DNA of 64,000 nt, taken from assembly GCA_947650365.1 (NCBI GenBank), contig CANTAL010000021.1, forward strand, positions 1,488,001 to 1,552,000, in the 5' to 3' direction. The DNA comes from Chamaelirium japonicum. Lineage: Eukaryota > Streptophyta > Magnoliopsida > Liliales > Melanthiaceae. This document shows, piece after piece, positions 43,211 to 55,314 of this stretch. The notes below the pieces were generated by a model. That model searched no databases. It saw only the letters and a program-made list of their open reading frames with translations, and was not told the origin of the DNA. How positions within the stretch are numbered: position 1 is the stretch's first letter; every line of letters begins with the position of its first letter. The position numbers were made by a program, and so were the translations under genes.

Positions 43211-45136
43211 TAGTTTAAAGCAAAATTAGGGTTTACTACAATCTATTTCATAGAATTTAGAAATAGATAATGTCTACTCCAGCCGCTATGTCTTCACCAC
43301 CTCAAGTGGAGACATCCAGGAATCTTAATTCCCTAGGCTGGAGCACTGAGACTATCGGCCCTGAATTGGAGACAGCATCTCGGTGAGAGCATGCATCCGC
43401 TTCTGCCAACGGGGTTTTTACGACCCAGTCTTCATCAGAATTACCCATGGTAAACTGAAAGACCTCCCAGTCTCCTTTTGGCCAGCTTTATATGATCCGC
43501 GTGCGCAGCAACAGCGGCTTCACACAAGCTTTCGGATGGTTCCCACAAATCTAGGTGGTGTCGGTAGGGGGGTTCATAGTCTCCCGCGGTGCAGGATAAA
43601 ACCGTCACCCACTGCCACCGGCATCCTCCATGTCCCGAAGGAAACCACTAGCCGAACCAGCATGGAAGGAAACACAGTTCTCACCCGGTGGGAATTTCGA
43701 ACTGCGTACCTCCCACCCAGAACCTTAGCCGATTGATTGTGGAGGCCAGGGGGCTCCCCTATGGAGGGAACCTCTTACACATCCCTTCTGTATGAGGTTT
43801 TATGCATATCTAGAATGGTCACGACCTCCTAGACATAGACCCTGGTCTACCGTGCTCCCACTAGGATTACAAACCCTTCCGCCAAGCATTAGTATCCTCG
43901 GAAAATATCATAGTCCCTACATTGAATACTTAGCTTTCGCCTTTCTTGCAAAGATCACATTACATAGATTTCAAGGATCCCGATACTTTACTAGTTTGCC
44001 CATAATCCTAAGATCTGGAGCCTAGCCTAAGTTCAACGTGGAAAGGACTCCCACTACGATAATGCCTCGTTCACAATTTGATGCCTGATGTCAGAGTAGA
44101 CCACATCTCATTACAGGTTTCGATGCTGGCCAAATAGGGACATCCGACAACCTCCGCCGGACCTCAACCTAATGGTGGCATAACCAAATCATGATTAGTT
44201 CATACTACCATCAAACGTCATCTAGAAACGGGTATCACACAGTGAAATCCTAACCTAACTTGGTTGCTAGGACCATGTGGGGAAAGGGCATCCCACTAGG
44301 GTTATCATACTTCTTATGGAGACATTAGTTAATTATCTCTAAATAAATCTAACACTGTGTCTATCTCGGTGCATAGTACTTGGCAACCTGAACTACCACG
44401 AGGGCGGTTACCGCCTTTCCTTTTAGCTAGCCATCGGATTCGCACGTGTTAGAAGCATATAGAGACACCGAAGAATCCATAATTTTAGTACTAACCCTAA
44501 GCCTGATCTAGAGACAAACTCACAAGCAAGAATGATAATCACATTATCATCGGGGTTCTCTAAATACTGAATAAAGAGAAACAACAGAGAAAGCATCCAA
44601 ACTGAATCAAGTCCAGGGTCCGACCCCTGAACCTGAATATCACAGCCAAGATATCTTGCTCTTCCATTCTGCATGATCTCTGATGACGATCCCCTTCATC
44701 GCCAACGTGCACGCTTTCGCTGGGTCTTTGCACGGCATGGTACCGCTTGCCCGAACCGTGGATGTAGCATATCTCCTTCTTCCTGTGACCGAAAAACTAA
44801 CACTCTCCGAGCAAGTGCTCGTTCATGTACAATTTTGCTAGAAAGTAAAGAAGACAATCCTAGAAATATGGCCAGGGAATCGAGGATGGTCAACCCCCAC
44901 CCTCGCCCATCTAGAGCCTTACAAATCCATAATAATAATCAATGCAAAATAAAATCCGGGGTCCGACCCCCGGATGCATGCAATCACAGATTACTATTCA
45001 GCGCGGCACCTACAAAAAGATGATACATAGCATAATCCATATGCATGATCTACGCCGAACCCCGACGAAAACATATGCCATCATATATTCACATGATGTT
45101 TTCATAAATTCAAGCATGAAACATACACCAAAGCGT
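43211..45136 (-). other. Copia B leader between PBS and gag
   Basis: About 1.9 kb non-coding, collinear with the leader pieces of A and C. Short frames on both strands are unrelated to known proteins. No RNA gene was recognised. Confidence 0.75.
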
Positions 45137-45148
45137 GCTCTGATACAA
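45137..45148 (-). other. Primer-binding site of copia B
   Basis: The plus strand shows GCTCTGATACAA beside the LTR. The minus strand resembles TGGTATCAGAGC, the complement of initiator tRNA-Met, the usual copia primer. Confidence 0.8.
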
Positions 45149-45150
45149 AT

Positions 45151-47092
45151 TGTTGGAATTGGATCCGCTAATCAGAGTCACAGCGGAAGCAAAAGAAAGA
45201 TCCGAAGATCATACGGTGTATGTTTCATTGCAATTCGTGATAGAAAACAATCTACATGCAAATCTACAATCTTAGCATATGTGCGGACACCCTAGAGGCA
45301 TACTATGATCTACGGAAGACATGAATGCATCTACTTAGGTGTTTAGTTTCATCATACCTTATGGATCTATGATCCGGAGAAAACGGAACTATGAAGAACC
45401 ATACTTGAATCGCAAGGGAAACTGTCGGATAGCACCTTGTCCTTTGCGAATTAAAGAATCCTCGAAATCCCGTCTCTGAGTGCACGGATTTCGAGCCAAC
45501 GGAGGAATCCGTTGCGAAGACGATGGCGAGCCACGAGATTTTCTCCTTTCTTCCTTCTTCTTCCTTCCTCTTCCTTCGCCCTTCTTCTTCCTCTCTTTTC
45601 CTTGGTCGAAACCACAAAAGAGAAGACTAGGGGTCGGATTTTTGGAAGGGAGGGAGTAGAACCATAGGGCCGGCCCCTCCCCTCCCTATTTCCTTTATAG
45701 GGCTGGTCTCCCATGGCTCCAAGGAGCCTAGGGCCGGCCCCTAGGTGGATAGGGATGAGGGGGGGTCGGATTTAGGTCTCCCGGGTGTCTATCGTGAAGT
45801 CCGGACGAAAACGCCCTTCACAAAAAGCAGAAAACTAAAAGAGAGACTAAGTGAGGTGCGCTACTCGGAATCGAGTTCCGTCAGTGCCTATGAGCTCCTG
45901 GAATTATTCCACTCATTTTAAGATCCATATTCAATATGTTCTGAGCCATATTTCAGTATTTACCAAAAGACCCCTACAGCCCGTAACATATGTGAATTAG
46001 GTTCTTTGGCTCTGGGCTTGCGCTCCATCGCGCTACTTCGCATCCAACGTATCCAACTAGGTCGGGGAACAATTCCTATACGCAACGACAGGGTGGAACC
46101 TTCAGGGTTCGGGATCTCTAGCTGCAACCGGATCCCTGATTAACTGTTCCGGTGACACACCGAAAGTTCCCTTAATCGGCCCTAATCCGATTAACCCGCG
46201 TAGCCACCCAGAGTGTGAAGCGAGTTGAACTCTAGTGATCCTAAATTTATGTTACTCTCTCGTAACCCTGTTCTCTACTATACTCCGATAATCCTTAGTC
46301 CCTCCTATTACTGGTGCCATGATACGACTCGGGCGGTGGGGAGCACCGTCAGATCCCGATCGATCATCTGACTAGGGTTTGATGACTTGTCATCTATAAC
46401 ACCACACACCTTCCGGTGCTTTGCCTAGCATCCGGAACATCGTCAGTCATACTGACAACTACCAGGCCTGGGTTAACTGTGTGGACAGATTGACTCATCA
46501 AACCGTACCCATCCAACACTGGATATCGGATAACCTGTAGGGATTACATGTCACTTAAGCGCCAGCCGGGTAATCCAACGTACCGTGGTATTGGACTATG
46601 GAAGGCCCGCACACGTTGGCACATCAAAGCACCACACAATTGGTTGGCCCAATGTACATGGTCCCTCAGGGTTAAGGATAGATTGTCTATAGTAGTAAGA
46701 CGGTTTATGCACCAGTGTCTGAATCACTGAACTGTGCACCGTCTTGGTTCCTGTTCAACACGATCATCGTGCTTGGTCAGGTGAATGGGAATCCCATGTT
46801 CCCGTGGTGGAGACTTCACCACATCTTCTACCTGCCAACCGCTTGTTCTCGGTGAAGCGATCGGCATCACCTAAGCTGTGAACTAGTTCTAGGTCTACAC
46901 AGAACTGGTCCACTGGGTCTCCCAAGCATAGATCCTTCATGCACCTCAGTGGCCTACTGTGTTCCCTAGGGTTCTTTTATTATATAAGAATTATCATATA
47001 CCATAGTAGTATTCTAATTAAAGCAATAACGAAAGTCATCTTTATTAATGTTAATACAGAAAATCAACGCTAAGGACACATGAGTTACAACA
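45151..47092 (-). repeat. 5' LTR of copia B
   Basis: 1,942 bp, TGTTGGAATT...TTACAACA. It carries a minus-strand TATA-like CCTATAAAGG (45692-45701) within a C/G-rich segment of GGGCCGGCCC repeats. No genes. Confidence 0.9.
45692..45701 (-). promoter_or_regulatory. TATA-like box in the copia B 5' LTR
   Basis: Minus-strand CCTATAAAGG. The corresponding site in the shared A/C LTR (about 48507-48515) is CCTATAAG, and it is deleted from B's 3' LTR. Promoter use is inferred from position and sequence. Confidence 0.45.
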
Positions 47093-47951
47093 CTAGGGTT
47101 ATCATACTTCTTATAGAGACATTAGTTAATTATCTCTAAACAAATCTAACACTACGTCTATCTCGGTGCACATTACTTGGCTACCTGAACTACCACGAGG
47201 GCGGTTACCACCTTTCCTTTTAGCTAGCCACCGAATTCGTATGTGTTAGAACCATATAAAGACACCGATGAATCCATAAATTTAGTACTAACCCTAAGCC
47301 TGATCTAGAGACAAACTCACAAGCAAGATAGATAATCACATTATCATCGGGGTTCTCTAAACAATAAGTAAAGAGAATCAACAGAAAAACATCCAAACTG
47401 AATCAAGGCCAGGGTCCGACCCCTAAACCTAAATAGCACAACCAAGATATCCTGCTCTTCCGTTCTGCTTGATCTCTGACGACGATCCCAATCATTGCCA
47501 ACGTGCACGCTTTCGCCGGGTCTTTGCACGCCATGGTATCGCTTGCCCGAATCATGGATGAAGCATCATCTCCTTCTTCTTGTGATCAAAAAACTAACAC
47601 ACTCCTAGCAAGTGCTTGTTCGTGTACAATTTCGCTAGAAAGAAAAGAAAACAATCCTAGAAACATAGCCAGGGAACCGAGGATGGTCAACCCCCACCCT
47701 CATCCATCTAGAGCCTTAAAATCCACAAGCACAATAATAATCAATGCAAAATTAAATTCGGGGTTCGACCCCCGGATGCATGCAATCACAAATTACTATT
47801 CAGTGCGGCACCTGTAAAAAGACGATACATAGCACAATCCATATGCATGATCTACACCGAACCTGATGAAAACATATGCAATCATATATTCACATGATGT
47901 TTTCACGAATTCATGCATGAAACATACACCAAAGCGTGCTCTGATACTAAT
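47093..47951 (-). other. Copia A leader, PBS-proximal part
   Basis: Starts with CTAGGGTTATCATAC, the continuation of the leader interrupted at 37288, and runs to the PBS GCTCTGATACTA (47938-47949) beside the LTR. Non-coding. Confidence 0.85.
47938..47949 (-). other. Primer-binding site of copia A
   Basis: The plus strand GCTCTGATACTA is the tRNA-iMet 3' end with one change. It abuts the LTR starting at 47952, proving that this LTR is the 5' LTR of the element on its left. Confidence 0.8.
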
Positions 47952-49905
47952 TGTTGGAATTGGATCCGCTTATCAGAGTCACAGCGGAAGCAAAAGAAAG
48001 ATCCGAAGATCATATGGTGTATGTTTTATTATAATTTCGCTATAAAACAATCTACATGTAAATCTATGATCTTAGCATATGTGCGTATACCCTAAAGACA
48101 TACTACGATCTACGGAAGACATGCATGCATCTAGTTAGGTGTTTAGAATCATCATACCTTATGGATCTATGATCTGAAGATGACGGAACGATGAAGAACC
48201 GCACTTGAATCGCAAGGGAAATTGTCAGATAGCACCTTGTCCTTTGCGAATTGAAGAATCCTCGAAATCCCGTCTCTGAGTGCAAGGATTATAAGCCGAC
48301 GGAGGAATCCATTGCGAAGATGATGGCGAGCCGTGAGGTTTCCTCCTTCTCTTTCTTTCTTCTTCCTTCTCCTTCCTTCCTATTTCTTCTCCCTTCCTCT
48401 TCCTCTCTTTTCCGTGTCCGAAACTACAAAGGAGGACCAAAGGGGGGTCGGATTTTTGGAGAAGAGGGAGAAGCACATAGGGCCGGCCCTCCCTCTCCCT
48501 ATTCTACTTATAGGGCCGGTCTCTCATGGCTTCATGGAAGCTAGGGCCGGCCCTAGATAGATTAGGATAGAGGGGGGGCGGTTTTTAGGAATTTTCAATG
48601 TCTATCATGAAGCCTGAACGAAAACGCCCTTCACAAAAAGTGGAAAACTGAAAGAGAGACTGAGTGAGGTGCGCTACTCGGAATCGAGTTCCGTCAGCGC
48701 CTATGAGCTCCTGGAATTATTCCACGCATTCTAAGATCCATATTCAATATGTTCTAAGCTATATTTCAGTATTTACCAAAAAACCCCTACGGCCCATAAC
48801 ACATGTGAATTAGGTTCTTAGGCTCCGGGCTTGCGCTCTATCGTGCTACTTCACATCCAACGTATCCAACTAAGTCGGGGAACAATTCCTATACATAATG
48901 ATAGGGTAGAACCTTCAGGGTTCAGGATCTCTAGCTCCAACCGGATCCCTGATTAACTATTCCGGTGACGCACCGAAAGTTCCGTTAATCAGCGCTAATC
49001 CGATTAACCCGCGTAGCCACCCAGAGTGCGACGCGAGTTGAACTCTAGTGATCCTAAACTTATGTTACTCCCTCGTAACCCTGTTCTCTACTATACTCCG
49101 ATAATCCTCAGTCCCTCCTATTACTGGTGCCATGATACGACTCGGGCAGTGGGGAGCACCGTTAGATCCCGATCGATCATCTGACTAGGGTTTGATGACT
49201 TGTCATCTATAACACCACACACCTTCCGGTGTTATGCCTAGCATCTGGAACATCGTCAGTCATACTGACAACTACCAGGCCTGGGTTAACTATGTGGACA
49301 GATTGACTCATCAAAATATACCCATCCAATACTGGACGTCGGATAACCTGTAGGGATTATATGTCACTCAAGCGCCAGCCGGGTAACCCAACGTACAGTG
49401 GTATTGGACTATGGAAGGTTCGCACACGTTGGCACATCAAAGCACCACACAACTGGTTGGCCCAGTGTATATGGTCCCTCAGGGTTAAGGATGGATTATC
49501 TATAGTAGTAAGACGGTTTCTGCACCAGTATCTGAATCACTGAACTGTGCACCATCTTGGTTCCTGTTCAATACGATCATCGTGCTTGGTCAGGTGATTG
49601 GGAATCCCACGTTTCCTTGGTGGAGACTTCACCACATCCTTTACCTGCCAATAACTTATTCTCGGTGAAGCAACCGGCATCACCTAAGCTATGAACTAGT
49701 TCTAGGTCTACAAAGAACTGGTCGACTGGATCTCCTAAGTATGGATCCTCCATGCACCTTAGTGGCCTACTGTGTTCCCTTGGGTCCTTTTATTATATGA
49801 GTATTATCATATACTAGAGTAGTATTCTAATTAAAGCAATAACCAAAGCCATCTTTATTAATGTTAATACAGAAATTCCACGCTAAGGACACATGAGCTA
49901 CAACA
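47952..49905 (-). repeat. LTR shared by copia A (as 5' LTR) and copia C (as 3' LTR)
   Basis: 1,954 bp, TGTTGGAATT...TACAACA. A PBS borders it on the left and a PPT (minus-strand AAGTGGGAGAT, 49906-49916) on the right, so it closes both neighbours. No target duplication lies between them. This is the layout left by unequal recombination between LTRs. Confidence 0.88.
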
Positions 49906-49917
49906 ATCTCCCACTTG

Positions 49918-52900
49918 GCCTAGCGGGGAACAACAGTCTTAACTCCCATAGCATCCACGTGCTTTTTCAAAAGCCTTTGTCGGTAATGCCTTTGTGAAAG
50001 GGTCCGCCATGTTATCTGCAGACGCCACCTGAGTCACTGCAACCTCCCCTCGCTTCTTCAAGTCCTAGATAATGTAGTATTTCTGCTCGATATGCTTGCT
50101 CTTCTAGTGATATCTTGGCTCCTTGGATTGTGCTACCGCTCCACTATTGTTATAGTAAAAGACAATAGGATCTTGAGCTCCCGGTACGTATCCTAAGTCC
50201 GTGAGGAACTTCTTGAGTTACACCGCCTCCTTAGCTGCTTCGCACACCGCAACATACTCAGCTTCTGTCGTCGAATCCTCGATGCATCCCTGCTTCATGC
50301 TCCTCCAACTGATAGCTCCTTCTCCTAATAAAAAAACAAACCCTGACATCGATCTCCTGGATTCCGGATCTGATGCAAAGTCAGAATCCGTATATCCAAT
50401 CAGTATTAGTTCCTATGAAGAGTAAACTAACTCATAATCTCTCGTTCTACGGAGATACTTGAGTATACGTTTCACAGCAGTCCAGTGCCTTGGACCCGGA
50501 TTTGACTGATACCTGCCCATCATACCTACTGCATAGCATATATCTGGTCTCGTGCACTGCATAGCATACATCAGACTCCCTACAGCCGAAGCATAAGGTA
50601 TCTTCTGCATCTCTGCCCTCTCCTCAGGAGTCTTAGGACCCTGATCCTTGGATAATTTCATTCTATGTCTGAATGGAACTAGTCCCTTCTTGAAGTTGTG
50701 CATACTGAATCTGACCAAGATAGTATCTATGTAGGCTGACTGTGACAGCGAGAGAGTCTTGTTCTAGCGATCTCGAGTTACCTTGATCCTTAGAACATAA
50801 CTCACTTCACCCAGGTCTTTCATGTCAAATTGAGAGGATAACCACACCTTCACTATAGGCAACGGTCCAACATCATTTCCAATGAGCAGGATATCATCTA
50901 CGTAAAGCACTAGAAAAACTACTGCAGTCTTATCGCTCCTTTTATAAACACATGGTTCATCCACATTCTGCTCAAATCCATAAGACTGGATAGCCTGATC
51001 AAAATGCATGTTCCAACTTATGGATGCTTGCTTCAGTCCATAAATGGACCTTTGCAACTTGCACACCAGACTTTTCTGACCTTTTGCGACAAAGCCTGGA
51101 CGCTGAGACATATAGATGTCTTCTTCCAAATCTCCGTTGAGGAATGTGGTCTTGATGTCCATTTGCCAGATCTTCCAATCATAATGGGTTGCAATGGACA
51201 AGAGGATCCGGATAGACTTTAGCATAGCCATTGGCAAAAAGGTTTCATCATAGTCGATCCCTTCTCGCTGGGTATAACCCTTAGCGACTAGTCTAGCTTT
51301 GTAAGTCTCAACGGTACCATCCGGACCTCTTTTCCTTTTGTACACCCACTTACACCCAACAGGTTTAATATTGTGAGGTGGTGTTACAAGTGTCCAGACC
51401 GAGTTTTGGGACATCGATGTCAGTTCTGTCTCCATGGCTTCCTGCCATGCTGCATGGTCAGAGGATATCATCACTTCGTCATAATTCAGAGGATCATCCT
51501 CCTGAAACTCTGGATCCACTGTAAAGGCTTCTCCAATGTATCTATCAGGAGCACTTGTGGTCCTCCCACTGCGACGAGCCTGCGGTGGTTCTATAGGAGC
51601 CGATTCTACAGTATCGTTTATCTTAGTGGTCTTGGCTCCCACTACGTTTTCTGTCTGCGTACTCCCATCAGTATTAAGCAATTCTTTAAGAACTACTTTA
51701 CTGATGAGCTTATGCTCTATTAAATAATCATATTCTAGGAATACAGTGTTCATCGAGACGACAACCTTTCTATCCTCAGGATTATAAAATAAACCACCCT
51801 TTGTCCTTTTTGGATACCCAACGAACAGACATACCTTAGTTTTTGACTCCATCTTATCTCGCTTGTCCTTCCGCACATGTGCTGGACAACCCCAAATCCT
51901 AAAGTGCTATAGGCTTGGCTTTCGCTTCAACCACAGCTCCCAAAGAGTTAGGGGTACTGACTTTGATGAGACAAAGTTCAAAGTATATGCTGTCGTTTCT
52001 AGGGTATGTCCCCAAAAACTAGGTGGCAATGTTGCATAACTCATCATAGTCTGAACCATATCTAACAAACTTCGGTTTCTCCTCTCAGATATACCATTTT
52101 GTTGTGGTGTCCCTGGTGCAGTTAACTGGGATACAATCCCATGCTCACGCAAGTACCTAATAAATTCAACCGATAGGTATTCGCCTCCTTGATCCGATCG
52201 AAGAGACTTGATACTTTTACCCGTCTGCTTTTCTGCTTCAGCTCTGAACTCCTTGAACTTATCAAAGGATTCAGACTTCTGCCGCATTAGGTATATGTAT
52301 CCAAACCTCGAGTGATCATCCATGAAGGTGATGAAATACTCGAAGCCTCATATAGCATGGACACTTATGGGCCCATATACGTCAGTGTGTACCAACTCGA
52401 AAACCTCCTTAGATTTGCTACCTTTGGCTCCGAAAGATCTTTTAGTCATCTTGCCTTCCAGGCAAGACTCACACGTCGGTAGGCTTTCTGAAACATCTGG
52501 ACTTAAGAGTCCTACCTTAACCAACCTGTGAATACTGTCTGAGGCTATGTGTCCAAGCCTTAGATGCCAAAGGAGTGTTGGATTACCTGAGGGATTTTTC
52601 CTTTTAGATGAATTAATCACACAAGCTTCAGTTATGTTATCCTGCTTAGGATTGGAGTTAATCACATAGAGACCATTCTATATATTTCCCTTACAAACAA
52701 AGGAACCATTCAATTTAATTGACACACTAGAAGGATCAAATAAAACTAAAAAACCTTTATTATTCAATAAGAAAATAGAAATTAAGTTTCGTCACAAGGA
52801 CGGTACATAATGTATGTCTCTAAGTAATAAACTTCTTCCATCATGGAACTGCAAGATGATATCTCCAACTGCTTCAACCTCTGCCACGGCCTTAGTTCTC

Positions 52901-53880
52901 ATGCTTAGGATTATCTCTCCATCACCCAGTTTTCTTGTCTCCTTGAACCCCTGCAAATTATTGCAAGCATGGTTAGTGGAACCAGAATCCACAATCCATG
53001 AAACTAGAGAACAACTGGATGCTACAAGGGATTCCACTATATGGATTTGAGATATACCTGTCTCAGCCTTCTTGGGAGCCGCGCGGTAGTCGCCCTTCCA
53101 GTGTCCCTTCCTACCGCATCGGAAATATTTTCCTTTAGGCTTCGCCGGACCATTCTGCTTAGGAACCTGCAACTGTATCTGGCCCATCTTCACGGGCTTC
53201 TTAGACTTTCTTTTCTGAAACTTGTCCTTGGCTTTCAGAGAAGAATTCCGCTCTACGTTCAGGGATTGGGCTCCTGCCTTTATCCCATCCTCTGCCGCCT
53301 GGAGTGCCGCTAGGAGCTCTGCGTTAGACATCTCCAACCGGTTAAGGTTAAAGTTGGTAACGAAGCCCTCAAACGCTCCTGACAGAGATGCGAGGAAAAT
53401 ATCGGTCTGGATCTCTACATCCAAGATGACATTGAAGGAACCAAGCTCGTTCACATAGCCAAACAATTTCAGCATATGATCCCGAACTAAAGTCCCCTCT
53501 GCCATCTTCGTGGATACAAATTTCTTGATGGTCAGGTAACGAGTTACCCGACTACGACCCTTGAACATTTCCTTTAGGTAGAGCATCATGTTTGAAGCAA
53601 AGGCCATATCTTTGACTTGCTTCTGAAGGATGGTCTGCAAGGATGCCACTATATAGCACTTGCATATCTCATCAGCATCTAGCCAGTCTTTCCATTGCTT
53701 CAACTGGGCCTCAGTTGCACTTGGTCCCGGCATGGCCGGTTGATGGGTACTTAGGGCAATTGTGTGTTTGCCAACCGTTAGGAAAAGCATCAAGTTACGC
53801 TTCCAGTCCTTGTAGTTTGGTCCCGTAAGTTTGTTATCATTAAATATAGAGGCAAGGGGTCGAGCTTGGTTATGATTTCT
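49918..53880 (-). pseudogene. gag-pol: Copia C gag-pol, inactivated
   Basis: The frame is open in pieces 52792-53793 (Gag), 52348-52665 and 51907-52323 (integrase), 50764-51876 (end of integrase, RT) and 50413-50718 (RT/RNase H). Gag has TVGKHTIALSTHQP, FEGFV, and a knuckle YFRCGRKGHWKGDY with two Cys lost. Integrase has HLRLGHIASD, CESC, SDQGGEY and SERRNRS. RT keeps [11 protein letters not shown]. RNase H continues to about 49918 past a TAG near 50110. Stops at 50413, 50764 and 51907 replace CAG of B; those at 52348 and 52792 are TGA. Gag loses its frame near 53855 by a one-base deletion relative to B. Non-functional. Confidence 0.87.
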
Positions 53881-55314
53881 GTAAATAATGGTTCAAAGCA
53901 AAATTAGGGTTTACTACAATCTATTTCATAGAATTTAGAAATACATAATGTTTAGTCCAGCCGCTATATCTTCACTACCTCAAGTGGAGACATCCAGGAA
54001 TCCAAATTCCCTGGGTTCAAGCACTGAGACTATCGACCTTGAATTGGAGACAGCATCTCGGTGAGAGCATGCAACCGCTTCTGCCAACGGGATTTTTACA
54101 ACCCAGTCTTCATCAGAATTACCTATGGTAAACTGAAAGACCTCCCAGTCTCCTTTTGGCCAGCTTTATGTGACCCGTGTGCGCAGCAACAGCGGCTTCA
54201 CACAAACTTTTGGATGCTTCCCATAAATCTAGGTGGTGTCGACAGGGGGGTTCATAGGCTCCCACGGTGCAGGAAAAAAACAGTTACCCACTGCCACCAG
54301 CATCCTCCATGTCCCGAAGGAAACCACTAGGTGAACCACTATGGAAGGAAACACAGCTCTCACCCGGTGGGAATAACGAACTGCGTACCTCCTACCCAGA
54401 CCCTTAGCCAGTTGATTGTGGAGGCCAGGGGCTCCCCTTTTGAGGGAACCACTTACACATTCCTTCTTTATGAGGTTTTATGCATATCTAGATAGGTCTC
54501 GACCCTGGTCTACTATGCTCCTACTAGGATTATAAACCTTTCCGTAAAGCATTAGTCTCCTCGGAAAATATCATAGTCCCTACCTTGAATACTCAGCTTT
54601 CGCCTTTCTTGCAAGGATCACATTACATAGATTCCAAGGATCCCGATACTTTACTAGTTTGCCCATAATCCTAAGATCTAGAGCCTAGCCTAAGGTCAAC
54701 GTGGAAAGGACTCCCACTATGATGACGCCTCGTTCATAATTTGATACCAGATATCATAGTAGACCTCATCTCATTACAGGTTTTGATGCTGGCCAAATAG
54801 GGACATCCGACAACCTCCGTCGGACCTCAACCTAATGGTGGCATAACCAAATCGTGATGAGTTCATACTACCATCAAACGTCATCTAGAAACGGGTATCA
54901 CACAGTGAAATCCTAACCTAATTTGGTCGCTAGGACCACGTGGGGAAAGGGCATCCCACTAGGGTTATCATACTTCTTAAGGAGATATTAGTTAATTATC
55001 TCTAAACAAATTTAACACTACGTCTATCTCGGTGCACAGTACTTGGCTACCTTAACTACCACGAGGGCGGTTACCACCTTTCCTTTTAGCTAGCCACCGG
55101 ATTCGCACGTGTTAGAACCATATAGAGACACCGATGAATCCATAAGTTTAGTACTAACCCTAAGCCTGATCTAGAGACAAACTCACAAGCAAGATAAATA
55201 ATCATATTATCATCGGGGTTCTCTAAACAATAACTAAAGAAAATCAATAGAAAAACATCCAAACTGAATCAAGTCCAAGGTTCGACCCCTGAACCTGAAT
55301 AGCACAGCCAAGAT
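53881..55314 (-). other. Copia C leader, interrupted by element D
   Basis: Non-coding, collinear with 43211-44651 of B. It contains the empty CTAGG site corresponding to B's insertion in A. AAGAT (55310-55314) is the candidate target duplication of D; its partner is outside the window. Confidence 0.8.

Larger units (their letters stand above)
37289..47092 (-). mobile_element. Copia element B (Angela-like), full length, nested in A
   Basis: 9,804 bp with 1.94 kb LTRs (37289-39227 and 45151-47092), TGTTGG...CAACA ends and a CTAGG target duplication: 37284-37288 on the left and 47093-47097 on the right. Element C has the uninterrupted site (CCCACTAGGGTTATC near 54955). The internal part has PBS, leader, one gag-pol frame in the order Gag, integrase, RT, RNase H typical of Ty1/copia, and PPT. 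Long LTRs and Gag/pol motifs suggest the Angela/BARE group. Nonsense codons inactivate it. The first 208 LTR bases differ at about nine sites. Confidence 0.9.
35009..49905 (-). mobile_element. Copia element A (Angela-like), pol deleted, split by element B
   Basis: Read on the minus strand: 5' LTR 47952-49905, PBS 47938-47949, leader 47093-47951 continuing at 36200-37288 after nested element B, gag remnant 36199-35626, then a direct jump into the 3' LTR remnant 35620-35009. Protease, integrase, RT and RNase H are gone. The two LTRs are a pair: both share TTTCGCTATAAAA and CTAGTTAGGTGTTTAGAATC, where B has other bases. The left terminus reads TATTGG instead of TGTTGG. The right LTR is also the 3' LTR of element C. 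Confidence 0.85.
47952..55314 (-). mobile_element. Copia element C (Angela-like), 5' end outside the window
   Basis: 3' LTR 47952-49905, PPT, gag-pol 49918-53880, then leader 53880-55314. The leader is cut at CAGCCAAGAT by element D; in B it continues as CAGCCAAGATATCTTGC. The rest of its leader and its own 5' LTR should lie beyond D to the right. Same lineage as A and B. Confidence 0.85.

Noticed and set aside
47938-47949. A partial tRNA gene (GCTCTGATAC)
   Set aside because: Only the primer-binding complement is present, beside an LTR terminus; no cloverleaf.
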